A stretch of 64,000 nucleotides of DNA from Ctenosaura bakeri (Eukaryota; Chordata; Lepidosauria; Squamata; Iguanidae). The stretch covers positions 186,001 through 250,000 of the forward strand of contig CAOLHI010002127.1 of the NCBI GenBank assembly GCA_948474755.1. The letters run 5' to 3'. Of this stretch, positions 34,334 to 46,401 are shown in pieces. Both the position numbers and the translations under genes were made by a program. Each line of letters begins with the position of its first letter. The first letter of the stretch is position 1. The notes beneath the pieces were generated by a model. The model was not told where the DNA came from. It did no database searches and saw only the letters and a list, made by a program, of their open reading frames with translations.

Positions 34334-35856
34334 CTAGCTCGTGATGTCAGCCATCTTCTACTTTATTTATGAGACACATGATTGTAATTCCCCCCCCCCA
34401 GCAGCATTTCTCTGTAATTTCAATTCAGGAAAGTTATTTTAACATGTTGCCCTTGCCTCCCTCTTCATTCTCCAAAAATGTTTCCTTTTGTCAGCCTTGC
34501 TTTTTGCTTACCTGTTGAATCAAGTTGGTCTTTTTTTTCCCTGTCAGGTGGCATAAGGAATTTATTTCCAGCAGTACTTTCTATGCACAGTTGTAATTTA
34601 ATCAATGCCTATTTTCTGACTGTTTGGCTCCAAAAGTACCATAACAAGAGTGAATTTAAGGGTTGTTCAGTTTGACAAAAAGGAAAAAAAAGAAAAGAAA
34701 AAAGAAAACCCATGCTTTCCTTTGTTTGCTAGACCAGCTTTTGGGCAATTCTTTTCATGCGTCAAATCATACTTCATTTTCCCAGGAAAATCAATTTTTG
34801 TTGTTGTTTGATTGAAATTTACAAAGGTAGTGGTGTGGGAAAGGTTGGTAAAAGATGATTCATGACTGGAGTGAACAGGAGTCTTTAACTGTACTGTCAA
34901 GGTGAGGCTGTTGCCATTTCCCTGCCCTGTCTTATTGTGAAGCTGGAGATGGCCTGTGATGTGCATCACACACACATTGTGTAGAAGTGAATTATGTTTT
35001 GCTTTTTTTCTGTTTTTTCCAAATAGGAAACAAGTTGTAAAGTACATATTATCCAATTAATATGTTGAGAGGATTTTTTTAATGGTGTGAGAAAAGAACT
35101 TAATGGCAAATGGAAACTTCATTTGTTGATCAATGGGGAGAATTGATTATCATGTTGATACAGCTGCATTGCAGCATTTAGATAATCACTGACCCAATGT
35201 AGAAGTTGCTTTAACTTTAGCAGAGGAACCCCAGCAAAGTTTCATCATGATGGTGGTGAGAATGGATTTGTTATTGGCATCAGCTGATGTTCAGCTGATT
35301 CAAGCTGGGATTGTGTAATCTTTATGACAAGGAGCAGACTTGGTGGTGGCTTGCATTTTTCAGCAATGGATGGCCACCTAGCGCTAATCAGATGTTAAAG
35401 TCTAAAATTGCAGAAATGTTTGAAGTCTTAACAGCAAAGAGACGCATCATGATGCCATCAACACTGTGTTGCCTGCCTAACAAGAGGAAAGATTTTGGTG
35501 GGACTTGAGTACACTAAGCTTCCTCCTGGTTGTCTCTGTTGCAGATTATACGAAGAACAAAACTTGTTGTATATGCTGATATGTATGTTATGTACATTTT
35601 CACAGTGATTGAATCATTGTAAACAGGGGGAAATGGGGAAAAAGAATCACCATGCTGTCTATTTTATGAAAATGATAAAGCAGCTTTATTAAATTATTAC
35701 AACTCTGTTTCAAAAGAATGGTGTACCTGCCACGTTGTTTCTTCTTTTATTTCTTTAAAATACTGATGCAAACTTTGTTTTCCCCACTTTGATGTGATTT
35801 TTTTTATTTCTTTGCTTCAAAAATCTACTGCATTTTAGTATTAAAGACAATTATTG
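34334..35856 (+). other. PCDH19: Distal 3' UTR, repeat-free
   Basis: AT-rich, no recognised repeat apart from short A and T runs, ending in the AATAAA at 35857. Runs such as ATAGGAAACAAGTTGTAAAG and ATCATGTTGATACAGCTGCA look like ordinary constrained UTR. It could carry miRNA or RNA-binding sites, not resolvable here. Confidence 0.4.
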
Positions 35857-35862
35857 AATAAA
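35857..35862 (+). terminator. PCDH19: Distal polyadenylation signal AATAAA
   Basis: AATAAA is followed within 15 bases by a GT-rich element (TGTGTTTGG), the usual downstream part of a strong poly(A) site. The preceding 1.4 kb is AT-rich and repeat-poor. This is the best candidate for the main 3' end of the transcript. Confidence 0.55.
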
Positions 35863-35880
35863 AATGGAAAAATGTGTTTG

Positions 35881-36137
35881 GTTAAATATGCCGTATGAGG
35901 GTTTGCTTCTCAGGTGAAATAGATTTGGGTTTGTAGGTTTTGTTTTGGTTTTAAATTGACAAAGTGGCTTGAAATGCCGAAGGAATAGAGCTCAACTCAG
36001 TACATTATGCAGCACCAGGGAAAAGATACAATGGTGTGTCCTTCCTCATGTAAACAGCAGCTGATTGAAATACTAGGGGGAATATCATTTCAGTGCTAGT
36101 CATGAAATATCATCCTCCACCACACTCAATTTTTACT
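35881..36137. other. Intergenic, nothing recognised
   Basis: A short AT-rich stretch after the distal poly(A) site. Confidence 0.4.
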
Positions 36138-36280
36138 TATTAGATTTTGTATTCAATTTATCTCCTGACTTTTTTCCTATTGTGGGACCTGTACAGATTA
36201 AAAGTACAGCTAAAAAACTAATAAATTTAAATTCAATAAGATTTAAAACCACTACATGAGCAATCCTATTGAAAATGCTA

Positions 36281-36640
36281 CAGGCCTCCCCCAAATATCT
36301 GACCGGTTAAGGATTGGAGCACTGTCAGAAAACGGAATTGGTTGAAAAGTGGAACCCACGTGCTGTACTGTGGGGAGTATGGAGGACTTATGGAGGCCCA
36401 CTTGGGACCAACCACGTGTGCGCTACTTGCGAAGTCTGTCAGCCAGCTTAGCACCTTCCCCCTGCCTGTCTCAGCTTGCGTTGCAAGCAGCGCATGTGTG
36501 CAAGGGATTCCAAACAAGCCTCCATAGGCATGAAGGACTGATGACGGATTAGAACCCTCATTGAATTAATGGAACTTGTTCTTAATTTTCAAAAGAGTGA
36601 GTCATCAGATAACAGGGCATCAAAAGGTGGAGGCTTCCTG
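36281..36640. mobile_element. Tc1/mariner-like MITE, copy 1
   Basis: About 360 bp. The ends CAGGCCTCCCCC and the complement of GGAGGCTTCCTG are inverted and flanked by TA. It is closely related to 44702-45029 throughout (shared ACTTATGGAGGC, CACTTGGGACCA, CATCAAAAGGTGG). It sits inside the LINE at 36138-40110. Confidence 0.8.
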
Positions 36641-36964
36641 TAATTAAAAACAATGTAAAACACATTTAAAAGGCAGTAAAGAAGATAAAAGTACAACACA
36701 TCCTATTAAATGACTCTTTCTCCATAACCAGTTAATATCCAAAGGCCTGTCTAAGTAAAAAGATATTTGCCTGCCAATGGAAAGAAAGAAAACGAAGAGG
36801 AAGCCAAATACCGCCTCCCCTCCCTTTGTAGGTGGAGGGGAATTCCACCACCTGGGAGCAGCTGCTGAGAAGGCTGTCTCCCATGTCCTCACCAAAGGGG
36901 TCTGTGACAGTGGTGAGATCCAGAAAAGGGCCTCCCATCAGGCAGGCTCATGTAGGGAGATACA

Positions 36965-37166
36965 GGCAATTTCTGCACTACACTATTACAATGCTATTAT
37001 TCCACTTTCAACATCCTGTGGAACTTTGGGGTTTGTTCTTTACTGAGGCCAAAGAGCTCTGTGGCTGAGAATTTTAAATGTACCTCCCTAAACTGCAAAC
37101 CCCAGGATTCCATAAGATCTTGAAAGTGGAATAATAGCACTATAACAGTGTAATGTGGAAGTGGCC
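36965..37166. mobile_element. Fold-back MITE (GGCCATTTC ends), copy 5, long form
   Basis: 202 bp palindrome inserted in the LINE. A perfect ACA duplication (36962-36964 and 37167-37169) is left, and joining the flanks restores the LINE sequence GAGATACAGTCTTTCAG. Confidence 0.92.
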
Positions 37167-37647
37167 ACAGTCTTTCAGATTGTCTGGACTATACGGGGCT
37201 TTACAGCTCATAACCAGCCTTTTAAGTACTGCCTGGATATTAACAAATAGTGGTGAAAGTGCCACAGCAAGGGACTTTGTGTTCCCTGCGGCCAGCCCTG
37301 CTCAACAATCTGGTCACAACATTTTGGATCAGCTGAGTTTTTGAACAGTTTCCAAAGGCAACCCCATGTACTAATCTACATTGAATGTAATTCAAGCATG
37401 CAACACCATAGCCAAATCTGACATGCCCAGAAATGGGCACAGCTGGCACACATGTTTTAACTTGGTAAACACTCTTCTGTGTATCATAGTAACATGGACA
37501 GAATCCAGCAGTATACCTAAGCTGTCAACCTGAGATTTTAGGGAGAATCTATCACCATCCAACATAGGCTAAATCCTTATGCCCTGATCTCAGCTGACTG
37601 GGAGCATCTCTGCCTTGTTTGGATTTGGTTTGCGACATGAATAGGGT

Positions 37648-37733
37648 GTCTTTGAGGGTGTTCCTGCATGGCAGGGGGTTGGACTGGATGGCCCCTGTGG
37701 TCTCTTCCAACTCTACATTTCTATGATCCTTAT
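37648..37733 (+). mobile_element. CR1 3' tail
   Basis: GGTGTTCCTGCATGGCAGGG, GGTTGGACTGGATGGCCC and TCTACATTTCTATGATCC are the CR1 3' end. Inserted in the LINE at 36138-40110. Confidence 0.85.
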
Positions 37734-39224
37734 TGAGTGCATTATTGACAGCAGACACCAGTTTAACTGTAGAACAGCTTCCTTGGAATTAGATTGAAAA
37801 GAGAGATAGAATTGGGTGTCATTGTATACTGGTGACATTAATTTCCCCAGCAGTTTCATCTGTATAGTAAACACCATGAAGACCAAGACTGGAGGGACCT
37901 ACTATCCAATGGCCAGAAAGTCAAACAGGAAACCCCACCTTCTCATGTTACATCTCCAACAAGGACCAGAACCATTGTAAAGCAGCTGTAACCCACAGAA
38001 GTGGCTCAGAAAGATAGCATGGCTGAGATATTGAAAGCTGCTGGCAGAATCAACAGAGATACACACCTTTTTCAATTCCTGACATAAATGCTCTGTCAGG
38101 GTAATCAAAACTGTCTCTATCCTATAACTGGGATGGGAGACACTGAAAGGGATTTAAATAATCCATCTCATCCAGGAAACCCTGCAGCTGGGAGATCACC
38201 ATACACTCTACATATGTGTTGCCCAAGAAGGACTGGCTGGTAACCTTCCAGTATAGTGGGTTCACAGTTTTTTCCTACTAGTACTGGCCTCAGCATAGCA
38301 GGCTGGAAACCTGCTTTGCAGGAATGAGGCATTTGCTATGCCTCATCTGCCATCAGACTTCTCAGTCAGTTTCCTTCTGGTTGCTTGTGTGAGAGAGGAA
38401 AGGAACAGGTCCAGTACTCATGTGGGGACTCATGACTGTCCAAATCCTCAGGCTGGAGTCAAGTAGGAGCCAAAGTTACATCCACTGGACATACATCACT
38501 CACAACTTCCAAGTCCAAGTTAATCTGAACAAATTAGTCTAAAAAATGTTGTGCAAATTCTTCACAGTGGGATGTTGAGTGGTCTCCATTCCTCTCTTGT
38601 GCAGAAGGTCTCTGACCACACGAGACAGTGCCAGTGGTGATACTGTGCATATGCTATGGTGACAGATGACTATGATTTCTTCACTGCTACCACTGCCATG
38701 GCATAGGCTTTCCAATGGGCTCTACTGTGTATTTGGCCAGAGCAGTTCTGAGTTTTCCACCATTGACAATCTAGTCTCTATCCCCTTTGTTTTTTGCTGC
38801 CAGTAGGGAGCTTCCTTGTCTCCATTCTCAGGAAGGATTGTATTCAACATCCTGGCCATTTCTCCAGTCCAGAGATTGGCCAGGACTTCAAGATCATCTG
38901 CCAAGGCAGTAGAAAACTCAAGAGCCATGAAGAAGCTATTTAGATCCACCGGGTTCATGGACTAGACTGCCTTAATCAGTCCTCCATCCATGTAGAGGCT
39001 CCAAGTCCCAGTGAATATAAACCTCACAAGATAGTCCATGGTAGTGGAACTGTGGAAAATCCCTCCACATCCAGACCATCATTCCACCCAGCCAGCTAGA
39101 TGAGTGCTAGATACTGTTTGGTCATGTACTCCTAAACCATTCATGACGGAGTTCTCTCAACATGGATGTTTAAGTCTCCCAGAAAAATAAGCTTCTTGAT
39201 GGTAAGAGCCATTTGGCAATAGGA

Positions 39225-39393
39225 CAAATTACCTAGAGAGGTGGTGAGATCTCCTTCTCTTTGTGTCTTTGAAAAAGAGCCTGGACAGCTACCTGCTGGG
39301 GATGCTCTAGCTGCATTTCCTGCATCAAGTGGAGGTTGGAGTCAATGGCCTATGGGACTTCTTTCAGTTCTGTGATTCTATTCCAGCACCATC
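39225..39393 (+). mobile_element. CR1 3' tail, older
   Basis: GAGAGGTGGTGAGATCTCCT, GAAAAAGAGCCTGGACAGC and TTCTGTGATTCTATT are the last ORF2 codons and 3' end of a CR1 element. Confidence 0.75.
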
Positions 39394-40110
39394 ACTGAGA
39401 TCAGCTCCACTCAGGAAGGGAGACTATTGAGTGGAGGGGGTGGGCAGCACACCAACAGAACAACTATTTTGTCTCAGCCACCCACTTTCAAATACACACA
39501 CTTGAATCCAGCAGACTGGGACCATAGACAAAGCCAGATTGGCATGTTCATCCAGGATCATGTCCTAGATGACTACTGTTTTCCCATTTACTGACCTGGC
39601 ATTAAGCAGCACTATTTTCAACCCAGAGGCCTGTTGCCAAAGATAGCCAGATTATTTGGGGGGCAAGCAACATCCTGAGGATGGTATTGCCCCACAACTC
39701 TGTGTCTTCTTCTATTGCATCAATGGCTGCTCCTGATTTTACTTGCCCTCTTGTATTGTCCAAATGACTAATTTTAATTTCTAGTGCCAGCAGGGCAAGT
39801 TATTCAAAAAGATTGCCAGCTTGAAATAGCAGAAACTTTCTTCCTCCATCATGAGCAGAGATACCAGCCTCCATAACACTCCTGAAGTGGCTCCCCAAAA
39901 GTGGTAACCAAGCTGCAGGTGGGCCCATCACTTCAGAAGACAAACCTCTCCTCAGAAGGGGAGCCATGATTATCAATCTCAGAGCTTGAGCAGGCCTAGT
40001 CCAGGAGGGAATGGAAGTCTCAGGCAGCAGTTCACAGCAACAGGCAGCCACAAGGACATCTCTGGTCTCTGGGAGATAATGTTGCTGTTCTTGTTGGCCC
40101 CCACCAACCC

Positions 40111-41595
40111 ACCCATGGTGCAGATTCCCCTTAAGGAGAGCAAACCAGCTGAAGAGTTGAAGCTAGGCTATGTTGCACACACACTGCCATCCTCCAAGAA
40201 AAAGGAACAGCCAGGAGGATCAGGAAAAACAGCTGGAGAATGGTTGCTTCTTCCCTCACAGCATTTGCCCCCCAGGCCATTGCTTCATTCTGTCTAATGT
40301 TAGCGCTGAACAAATCACTCTCCAAAAAGCTTAATTTTTCTATATCATGTGCAAGTTACCTCTCAAATGGTTAACAGTCGATGTCAGATATTAGAAGTTA
40401 ACTTTGTTACTTGCTTTTATGACTGAACTAATTATTTTTATTGCTCAATGACTGAAATAAAGTGTCTGTCTGTCTGTCTGTCCGTCTACCCCTGGAGGTT
40501 CCCAGGTCAGAAAAATGGGCCTGAAGCTATCACAGTTGCCCAGCTCTAGTCTACACCAACTATCAATAACTTTTCCCAGCCCTAGCAGGAGTCACCAGGA
40601 ACTGTGGGTGGGTGGACGGACAGACGGTTGAATGACGGATGAGTGGATGAATAGCTAACTAGCCAGCTAGTTAATAAAGCACACACTCTGTCACTGAGCT
40701 ATAACTTTCCCTCTACTTGAGTTTTCAAATCTTTTAACTCCCTTCATTAAAATAATGGAGATATCTTCAAGAACAGGAGAAGGTCTTTCTACTGAGCGAC
40801 CAGGCTGATGTTTCTGTTGGCCACTCACCTAAAAAATCATGCTTCTTGCTTTTTCCTGCTTCTGTCCTTTCTCCTCCTGTCCTTTGCAAACATTGTAATG
40901 GCATCAACAGGTGTTTTTCATGTGAAAAGTCCCAGGTTTATTTTCCCAACACTTCCATTAAAAGGATCTTAGCAGAGCTAGCAAAGAATTCTCTTGCCTT
41001 AGTACGGTGGTTGTTCATTCGCTGCCAGTTTCAGAGAGGATTTTGCAATGAAATGTCAAAGTGCTGATCTGCGGAGTAGCAGACCACTTGTGCTAATTGA
41101 TTATCTCTCAGCCTTAGTGTTCCTCTATCAGGTCTACTAATTGGTTAATTCTGACCAAGCCTTTGTTCAGCTCTAATGGCCAGGTTCAGAGAGCTGCATT
41201 AATGAATTCCCAAGCCTTGGTAACTCAGATTTGTGCCCATGTGGAGCTGAAGGAGTATAATCTGACATAATCTGACCCCACTTGCTGTATTACCATTTTG
41301 CATGTGGTTGTAGTGGGTAGACCATAGCACTCCAGTAAAAAACAAAACAGAATTTGCTGGCCTGGTATCTGCTCATTCTTGGGCTACATCAGTGTGTGAA
41401 AGATGTTGAAAGAAGGCTAGAGGTCATGAGCAGCTGGCTGGAAAGGAAGAAGGTTCAAGTGAATCTCTGCTTGGTTCTAAAAGATTTGTATGAAGCAGTG
41501 ATAGAAGTGAAGTATGATTCCATAAATGATTTGAAATTGTGCAGCTTTATTTTCACAGATATAAGAGGAGTAGCACCTGGCTTGAGCACAGTACA
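40111..41595. other. Intergenic stretch with simple repeats
   Basis: (TGTC)n at 40468-40490 follows GACTGAAATAAAG, which could be the tail of an unclassified LINE. GGAC/GATG-type repeats lie at 40606-40660. Possible SINE remnant near 40900. Nothing else was recognised. Confidence 0.4.
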
Positions 41596-42278
41596 TGTCA
41601 AAAGGATCTAAGAAGTCTTAGACAACAAGCTGAACGTGACTCAGCAGTGTGTTGTGGCTGTTAAGATAACCAATGTGATTCTTGACTGCATCAACAGGAG
41701 TATAGTGTCTGGGTCAAAGGAAGTGATAGTACCAGTTTATTCTACTTCTGTCAAACCCCTCCTAGAATATTATGTCCAGTTCTGGGCACCACAGTTCACA
41801 CAGTTCACACACAGTTCAGGAAGGATATTGACAAGCTGGAGTGTGTTCAGAGGAGGGCAACCAAAATGGTAGAAGGCCTAGAAACCATGCCCTATGAGGA
41901 GCGGTTTAGGGAATTGAGTATATTTAGCCTGGAGAAGAGAATGTCAAGAGGCACCATAAGAGTCTTGTTGAAATATTTGGAAGAAATGTCATATGGAGGA
42001 TGGAGCAAGCCTGTTTTCAGCTGCTTAGAGACTAGGACATAGGGTAATGACTTCAAATGTCAAGAAAAGAGGAATGACTTAGGACTTTCTGATGGTAAGA
42101 GCAGCTTGACAGTGGAATGTGCTGCCTCAGAGTGTGGTGGAGTCTCTTTCTTTGGAGGTTTTTAAACAGAGGTTGGATGACCACCTGTCAGGAATGCTTT
42201 GATTGTGTATTCCAGCATGGCAGAGGGTTGGATGCAATTTGCCTTTGTGGTCTCCAGTAGCTCTATGATTCTGTGACT
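41596..42278 (+). mobile_element. CR1 LINE, 3' fragment
   Basis: Plus-strand remnants of the CR1 thumb region: LDNKLNVTQQCVVAVKITNV, then INRSIVSGSKEVIVPVYSTS and LLEYYVQFWAPQF, then the frame-shifted end of ORF2 and 3' UTR to CTCTATGATTCTGTGAC. A CACAGTT tandem (41797-41820) sits in the ORF. The stretch at 41354-41595 may belong to an older LINE, but this is unclear. Confidence 0.88.
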
Positions 42279-44035
42279 TTTTCAGCTTTCAATTTTCACC
42301 CCAGGTGTCAAAATCAAAATTTGCCTTAAAATTTAGAAATCTGTTCTGTTTGACTGCCTGAAATGAATGTAGTTGCCCTATCATTTGATAAATTCTATTG
42401 CAAGTCATCCATCATATACTGTCAAATACTACAGTCAGTATTTGACAGTATCTGATAGATGGTTTGCCACAAAATTTAGCAAAATGCCAGGTGACAGGTC
42501 CTGTCACTTGTTGACTTCTGCAGTATAAAATCTTTGGATGTCAGATGTTGGGAATAAACTAGTCCAGTGCTGACTGTTCACACACCCAGACAATATTGCA
42601 CCATCAAACTCCACAGAGAAGGATATTTTGGAAAGGGGTGGGCTAGATTACATTAAGGTCTCTTCACACAACTGTTGCAGGCTACAGCAGGCATAGTGAA
42701 AATCCATTGTGTGCTAACTGTGTTGTATTACTCTACTTAAGCTCCAGTCAGGGTCAACACTTGGTGGGCTGTATATAGCTATTCAAAAGTCTGCAAGAGA
42801 AAACTAACTTTGGATAGACTCCCTCACATGCCAGGAGAATCTCATTACTCCAGCTGCTTTGAGATGAGATGCTTATTGTACACTTGCCCTGCCTTGTTTA
42901 TCGAATTTTACAAGGAGTTGAAGAGATGGCATCTTCCATTTCTCTTATGTTCTCCTGCTGCCTCCTTCCATCTTTTCTTTTACCGCTGAAAATCCATAGA
43001 AAAGAAAAAGTCAAAATACCTGCACGATCCCCTTTGGGCGGAAGTGCCAGAACCCTTTGTCTGGAAACAGCCTCTCTTGCAGAAATTAGAGGGGCTCAGG
43101 GTGGATATGTGTTTTCTTGTAGCTGCCGTAGGCTGAGAGGGTTTAAGGGCAGGTGGAGCATTCTACAAGTACAGCCTAAACACTTGAAGATGATATGGGG
43201 AGGAAGAGGAGAGAGAGGGTAGGATGGTTGATAATGACATAGTCTATTGTGCAGAAGTCAATAAGGAAGGCATGGTAGCAATGAAGGGAGTGAACATTAA
43301 CCAAGAGGAAGTTGCAAGAGGAGGGAGGTCTAAACAAGCAGAAAGGGGGAAGAAGCCTTCAGAGGATTCTCAGGAGAGGGAATGTATGGTTCTTGAGATA
43401 TTACTATATTGCTCCAGATATTACTTGAGATTTTACTCGAGATATTACTATAGTGCAGATATTATCCATGATGGATTCACCATTGGTTTGTTTTCTCTTG
43501 CTTTATCAGAAGCCAGCTCTACCACTGGCAGGAGAAGAGGGAGTTCCATGCAGAGCTAATAATCCTGCATTTGAGATGTTCCACTTCAAGTTTCAGATAG
43601 AGGTTCACATGGTCAAATATGTCTCCCTGCCTTTTTTTTTCTTGCACATAGAAAATGAGCATGTCACAGAGGTGGCTAGTGTACCTGCGAACTTTTTACA
43701 TGGAGGAAAAGTGAATTAGGGCATGGTCAGGAGTAGCTTTCCCTGCAGTGAGCCATCATCTACAGTCTGAAGATACGCATTCCAACCCCAAGTTTGCCGC
43801 TTCAGTATGAGAACAGCTAGGATGGACCAACAACCTTTCAGATTCTTTGGCTGGCATCCTGTTAGCAACATACTGAAAACTGTGCCCACGAAAATATTTG
43901 TGGTCATGGCAAGCGGAGGAATTCAGCACCTGAGACATTCATTTCCCCTGCAGCCATTCATTTGCCAAGAGAGGACATAGGGAGATGAAGGTCCCCAGGC
44001 AGCAAGTGGACTTCTTGGGAGTCTTCTGCTGACCA
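42279..44035. other. Intergenic stretch with a hairpin
   Basis: It holds a hairpin at 42409-42462 and an imperfect GAGATATTACTATA repeat at 43393-43465. No repeat family or gene was recognised. Confidence 0.4.
42409..42462. repeat. Short perfect-core inverted repeat
   Basis: ATACTGTCAAATACT (42416-42430) and AGTATTTGACAGTAT (42437-42451) pair over 15 bp around a 6-base loop. Pairing extends imperfectly outward to CCATC/GATGG. Confidence 0.8.
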
Positions 44036-44312
44036 TTGAATCATAGGGTTGGAAGTGACCACTAGGGCCGCCTAGTCCAACTCTCTGTTGTACAGGAATG
44101 CACAATTACAGCACTCCTAAAAGATTCCCATCCAATCTCTTATTAAAGACCTCCAAAGATGGAGAGACCACCACCCTCCAAAGCTGTCTATGCTACTCTC
44201 AAGCAGTTCTTACAGTCAAGAACTGTCAACTCCTTAATGTTTAATGGAATCGCTTTCCTTGCAATTTGAATGCAGTGGTTCGTGTTCTCATCTCTGGAGC
44301 AGCAGAAAACAT
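44036..44312 (-). mobile_element. CR1 3' fragment
   Basis: Plus strand TTGAATCATAGGGTTGGAAG, TAGTCCAACTCTCTGTTGTA and TCTCTGGAGCAGCAGAAAAC are the complement of the CR1 3' region. Confidence 0.85.
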
Positions 44313-44384
44313 CTAATTTCATATAGAAGTAAGAGAATGAGTGCAGCCAGATTCCTGTTGCTAGCAACAGAGGGAGAAGCTATA

Positions 44385-44610
44385 CAGTGGGACCTTGGTA
44401 TCACTAGGGTTTGGTTCCAGGACCCTCTGGGGATACCAAAATTTGTGGATGCTCAAGTTCCATTATGTACAATGGTGTAGTAAAATGGCATCCTTTATAT
44501 AAAATAGCAAAATCAAAGTTTGCTTTTTGGATTTTTTTTAGTTTTTGGAATATTTTCAAGTTGTGTCTAGTTGAATCCAGGGACACAGAATCTGTGGATA
44601 GGGCCAACTG
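44385..44610. mobile_element. Tigger-like MITE
   Basis: Inverted ends CAGTGGGACCTTGGTATC and the complement of GGATAGGGCCAACTG, flanked by TA. Interior GGTTTGGTTCCAGGACCC, GGATACCAAAATTTGTGGAT and AAAATAGCAAAATC is shared with 50402-50532. Confidence 0.8.
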
Positions 44611-44701
44611 TACTTGTGCTTTGGCCAGGCACTAATGACATGAGTTGGGGAGGTGATTTATATCCCTTTGACAGTGGGGATGTGGCTGTGTACCATAACT
44701 A

Positions 44702-45029
44702 CAGGCTTCCCCCACTTAGCAGACAGGTTAGAGACTGGAGCCACTGTCAGAAAATGGAATTATTTGAAAGTGGAACTGATGGACTTATGGAGGCTCACTT
44801 GGGACCAGCGATGTGTGTGCTGCTTCATTTGGCTTAGCAGCTTTCCCCCCTTCTCAGCTCATTTTGCAAACAGTGCATGTGTGAGAGTGGTCTCAAACAA
44901 GCCTTCATAGGCAAGAAGAACTGATGAAAGAGTGGAACCCCCATCAAATTACTGGAACTTGTCTTTAATTTGGAAGCATCAAAAGACTGAGTTGTCAGAT
45001 AGTGGGACATCAAAAAGTGGGGATTCCTG
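44702..45029. mobile_element. Tc1/mariner-like MITE, copy 2
   Basis: About 328 bp, flanked by TA. Ends CAGGCTTCCCCCACTT and the complement of AAGTGGGGATTCCTG. Close relative of 36281-36640. Confidence 0.8.
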
Positions 45030-46014
45030 TACTGTGACCAATTCTTTTTCCTACTTTTGTGTCAGCCATCTTGCATTCCTGTTTTGAAAAAGAATCTTGA
45101 AATAGATGGTTTTTAAAAAAGCAATGAGCAAACAAATGGATCAGCAATTTTTCCTTTGTATTTTATTGATACTGAATGGAAGAGATGTGACTGCGGGAGA
45201 TCAGGCAATCTTCAAACCCTTACTTGCTCAGAATTTTTGCATTCTGTGTACTATATAAAGCCGGTATTTGCCATCAGCCCAGAGCTGTCTGAAATGTCAG
45301 CTGTGTGATATCTTTTCCCCTTCCATTTTCCTGGCCAGCTGTCAACACCCTGGGTCTCTTCCTGCACACTTTGGGAGCTCTTGGAGTCTTAAAAACCGTG
45401 GCACGCTAAGATGATTATCACGTTGGTATTGAAGTTTGCATAAATAGCAGGCCTGGGGGAAGATGGCTTAGGTGAAGATGAATGATTTACAGACCTCCAC
45501 GAACAAAAGAATTCTGGAGTCATGCTCTGGTCAAGAGTAATGTACTAAATGTTATTCCTTCCAGGGCCAGCGGTCACATATACAAAGAGGGCTTGATTCT
45601 GAAGCTGGAGTTAAAGCAAATTGACTCCACTGTAACCAAGAGCGCTATCCCTATTTGTGCCAGCCAAAGATTGTAGCACAGTTTCTAATGGGGTTATGAT
45701 CTATATTCTGTGAGCGAAGCACGTCCACAGCTCACTAGTGCGTTGAAACACAGTCAATGTTTACTGGAAAATCTTTAGATTTCATATTTTCAATTACACC
45801 CTCAGATACATCAAGATTCTACAAGGTGCCAGGGTATACGTAAAGGAAAAACCTAGGCTTCAGAAGTGGCTGTGAATGGAGTAGTTCTGTTCTGGATCCT
45901 GGATTTTTTCCCCCAAAGGGCTGCTGCTGTCTTGGAGATTGGAAGGAAGGCATCTGAACTGCCCTGGCACCTGATCAAGAGAGATAGAGGGCTGAATCAT
46001 GACATACACATGCA
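45030..46014. other. Intergenic, low in repeats
   Basis: No repeat was recognised. The segment 45390-45760 keeps CpGs (CCGTGGCACGCTAAG, CCAGCGGTCACATATAC, GAGCGAAGCACG) and might be a conserved element. Confidence 0.25.
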
Positions 46015-46165
46015 GCTTGCTGGGATAGCACATGTTTTGCATGCAGAAGGTCCCAGGTCAAGCGCCCTGCCAAAAACCCTGGAGAGCCACTCCCAGGCAG
46101 AGCCAGTAGTATAGAGATGAATGGGCAAAGGGTCTGGCTCAGTAAAAGTCAGGAGCCTATGTTCC
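46015..46165 (+). mobile_element. tRNA-Ala-like SINE
   Basis: GATAGCACATGTTTTGCATG, CAGAAGGTCCCAGGTCAAGC, CCCTGGAGAGCCACTCCCAG, GGGTCTGGCTCAGTA and GAGCCTATGTTCC follow the order of the SINE on the plus strand. Box A and box B are decayed, so it is not a tRNA gene. Confidence 0.7.
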
Positions 46166-46401
46166 TAACATGCTCACCTTCACTCTCCATGTCATATAAA
46201 TGTACACAACATGTTACCATGGACTGCTTTCATGGCACCTGGCAAAGAAACATAGAGGAGAACCAGGAAAAACAAAACAAAAATCTGATGCTTGGCTAAA
46301 AAAATTAACAATTTTTCATAGTTTTTAAAAATCAAGCTTTGTATCTTTCATCCTTCTTTTTGCTTTATACAGAAACTCTTGCAAGTCACGAGTTCTTAAT
46401 G

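Larger units (their letters stand above)
28038..35880 (+). other. PCDH19: PCDH19 3' UTR (probable full extent)
   Basis: The sequence after the stop codon is AT-rich and has no convincing ORF. Two canonical AATAAA signals mark possible ends, 29068 and 35857. The first 1.2 kb and the last 1.5 kb (about 34.4-35.9 kb) are free of recognisable repeats, as expected for constrained UTR. The middle holds fold-back DNA elements (29.3-29.85, 31.1, 32.8 and 34.2 kb) and tRNA-Ala-like SINE pieces (33.2 and 33.9 kb). The long form is an inference; a short form ending near 29.1 kb is equally possible. Confidence 0.5.
36138..40110 (-). mobile_element. Long decayed L2/CR1-clade LINE with nested insertions
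   Basis: On the minus strand this is a nearly complete LINE. Its right part matches the start of an endonuclease ORF (plus strand TGACCTGGCATTAAGCAGCA, the complement of an 'LLNARS' block). Around 37.3-38.1 kb lies the region encoding the reverse transcriptase and a thumb of the 'RLDYCNAxxxxLP' type. A 3' UTR then runs to 36138. No frame is intact. Interrupting elements are a mariner-like MITE (36281-36640), a fold-back MITE (36965-37166) and two CR1 tails (37648-37733, 39225-39393). The 5' limit is approximate. Confidence 0.7.
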
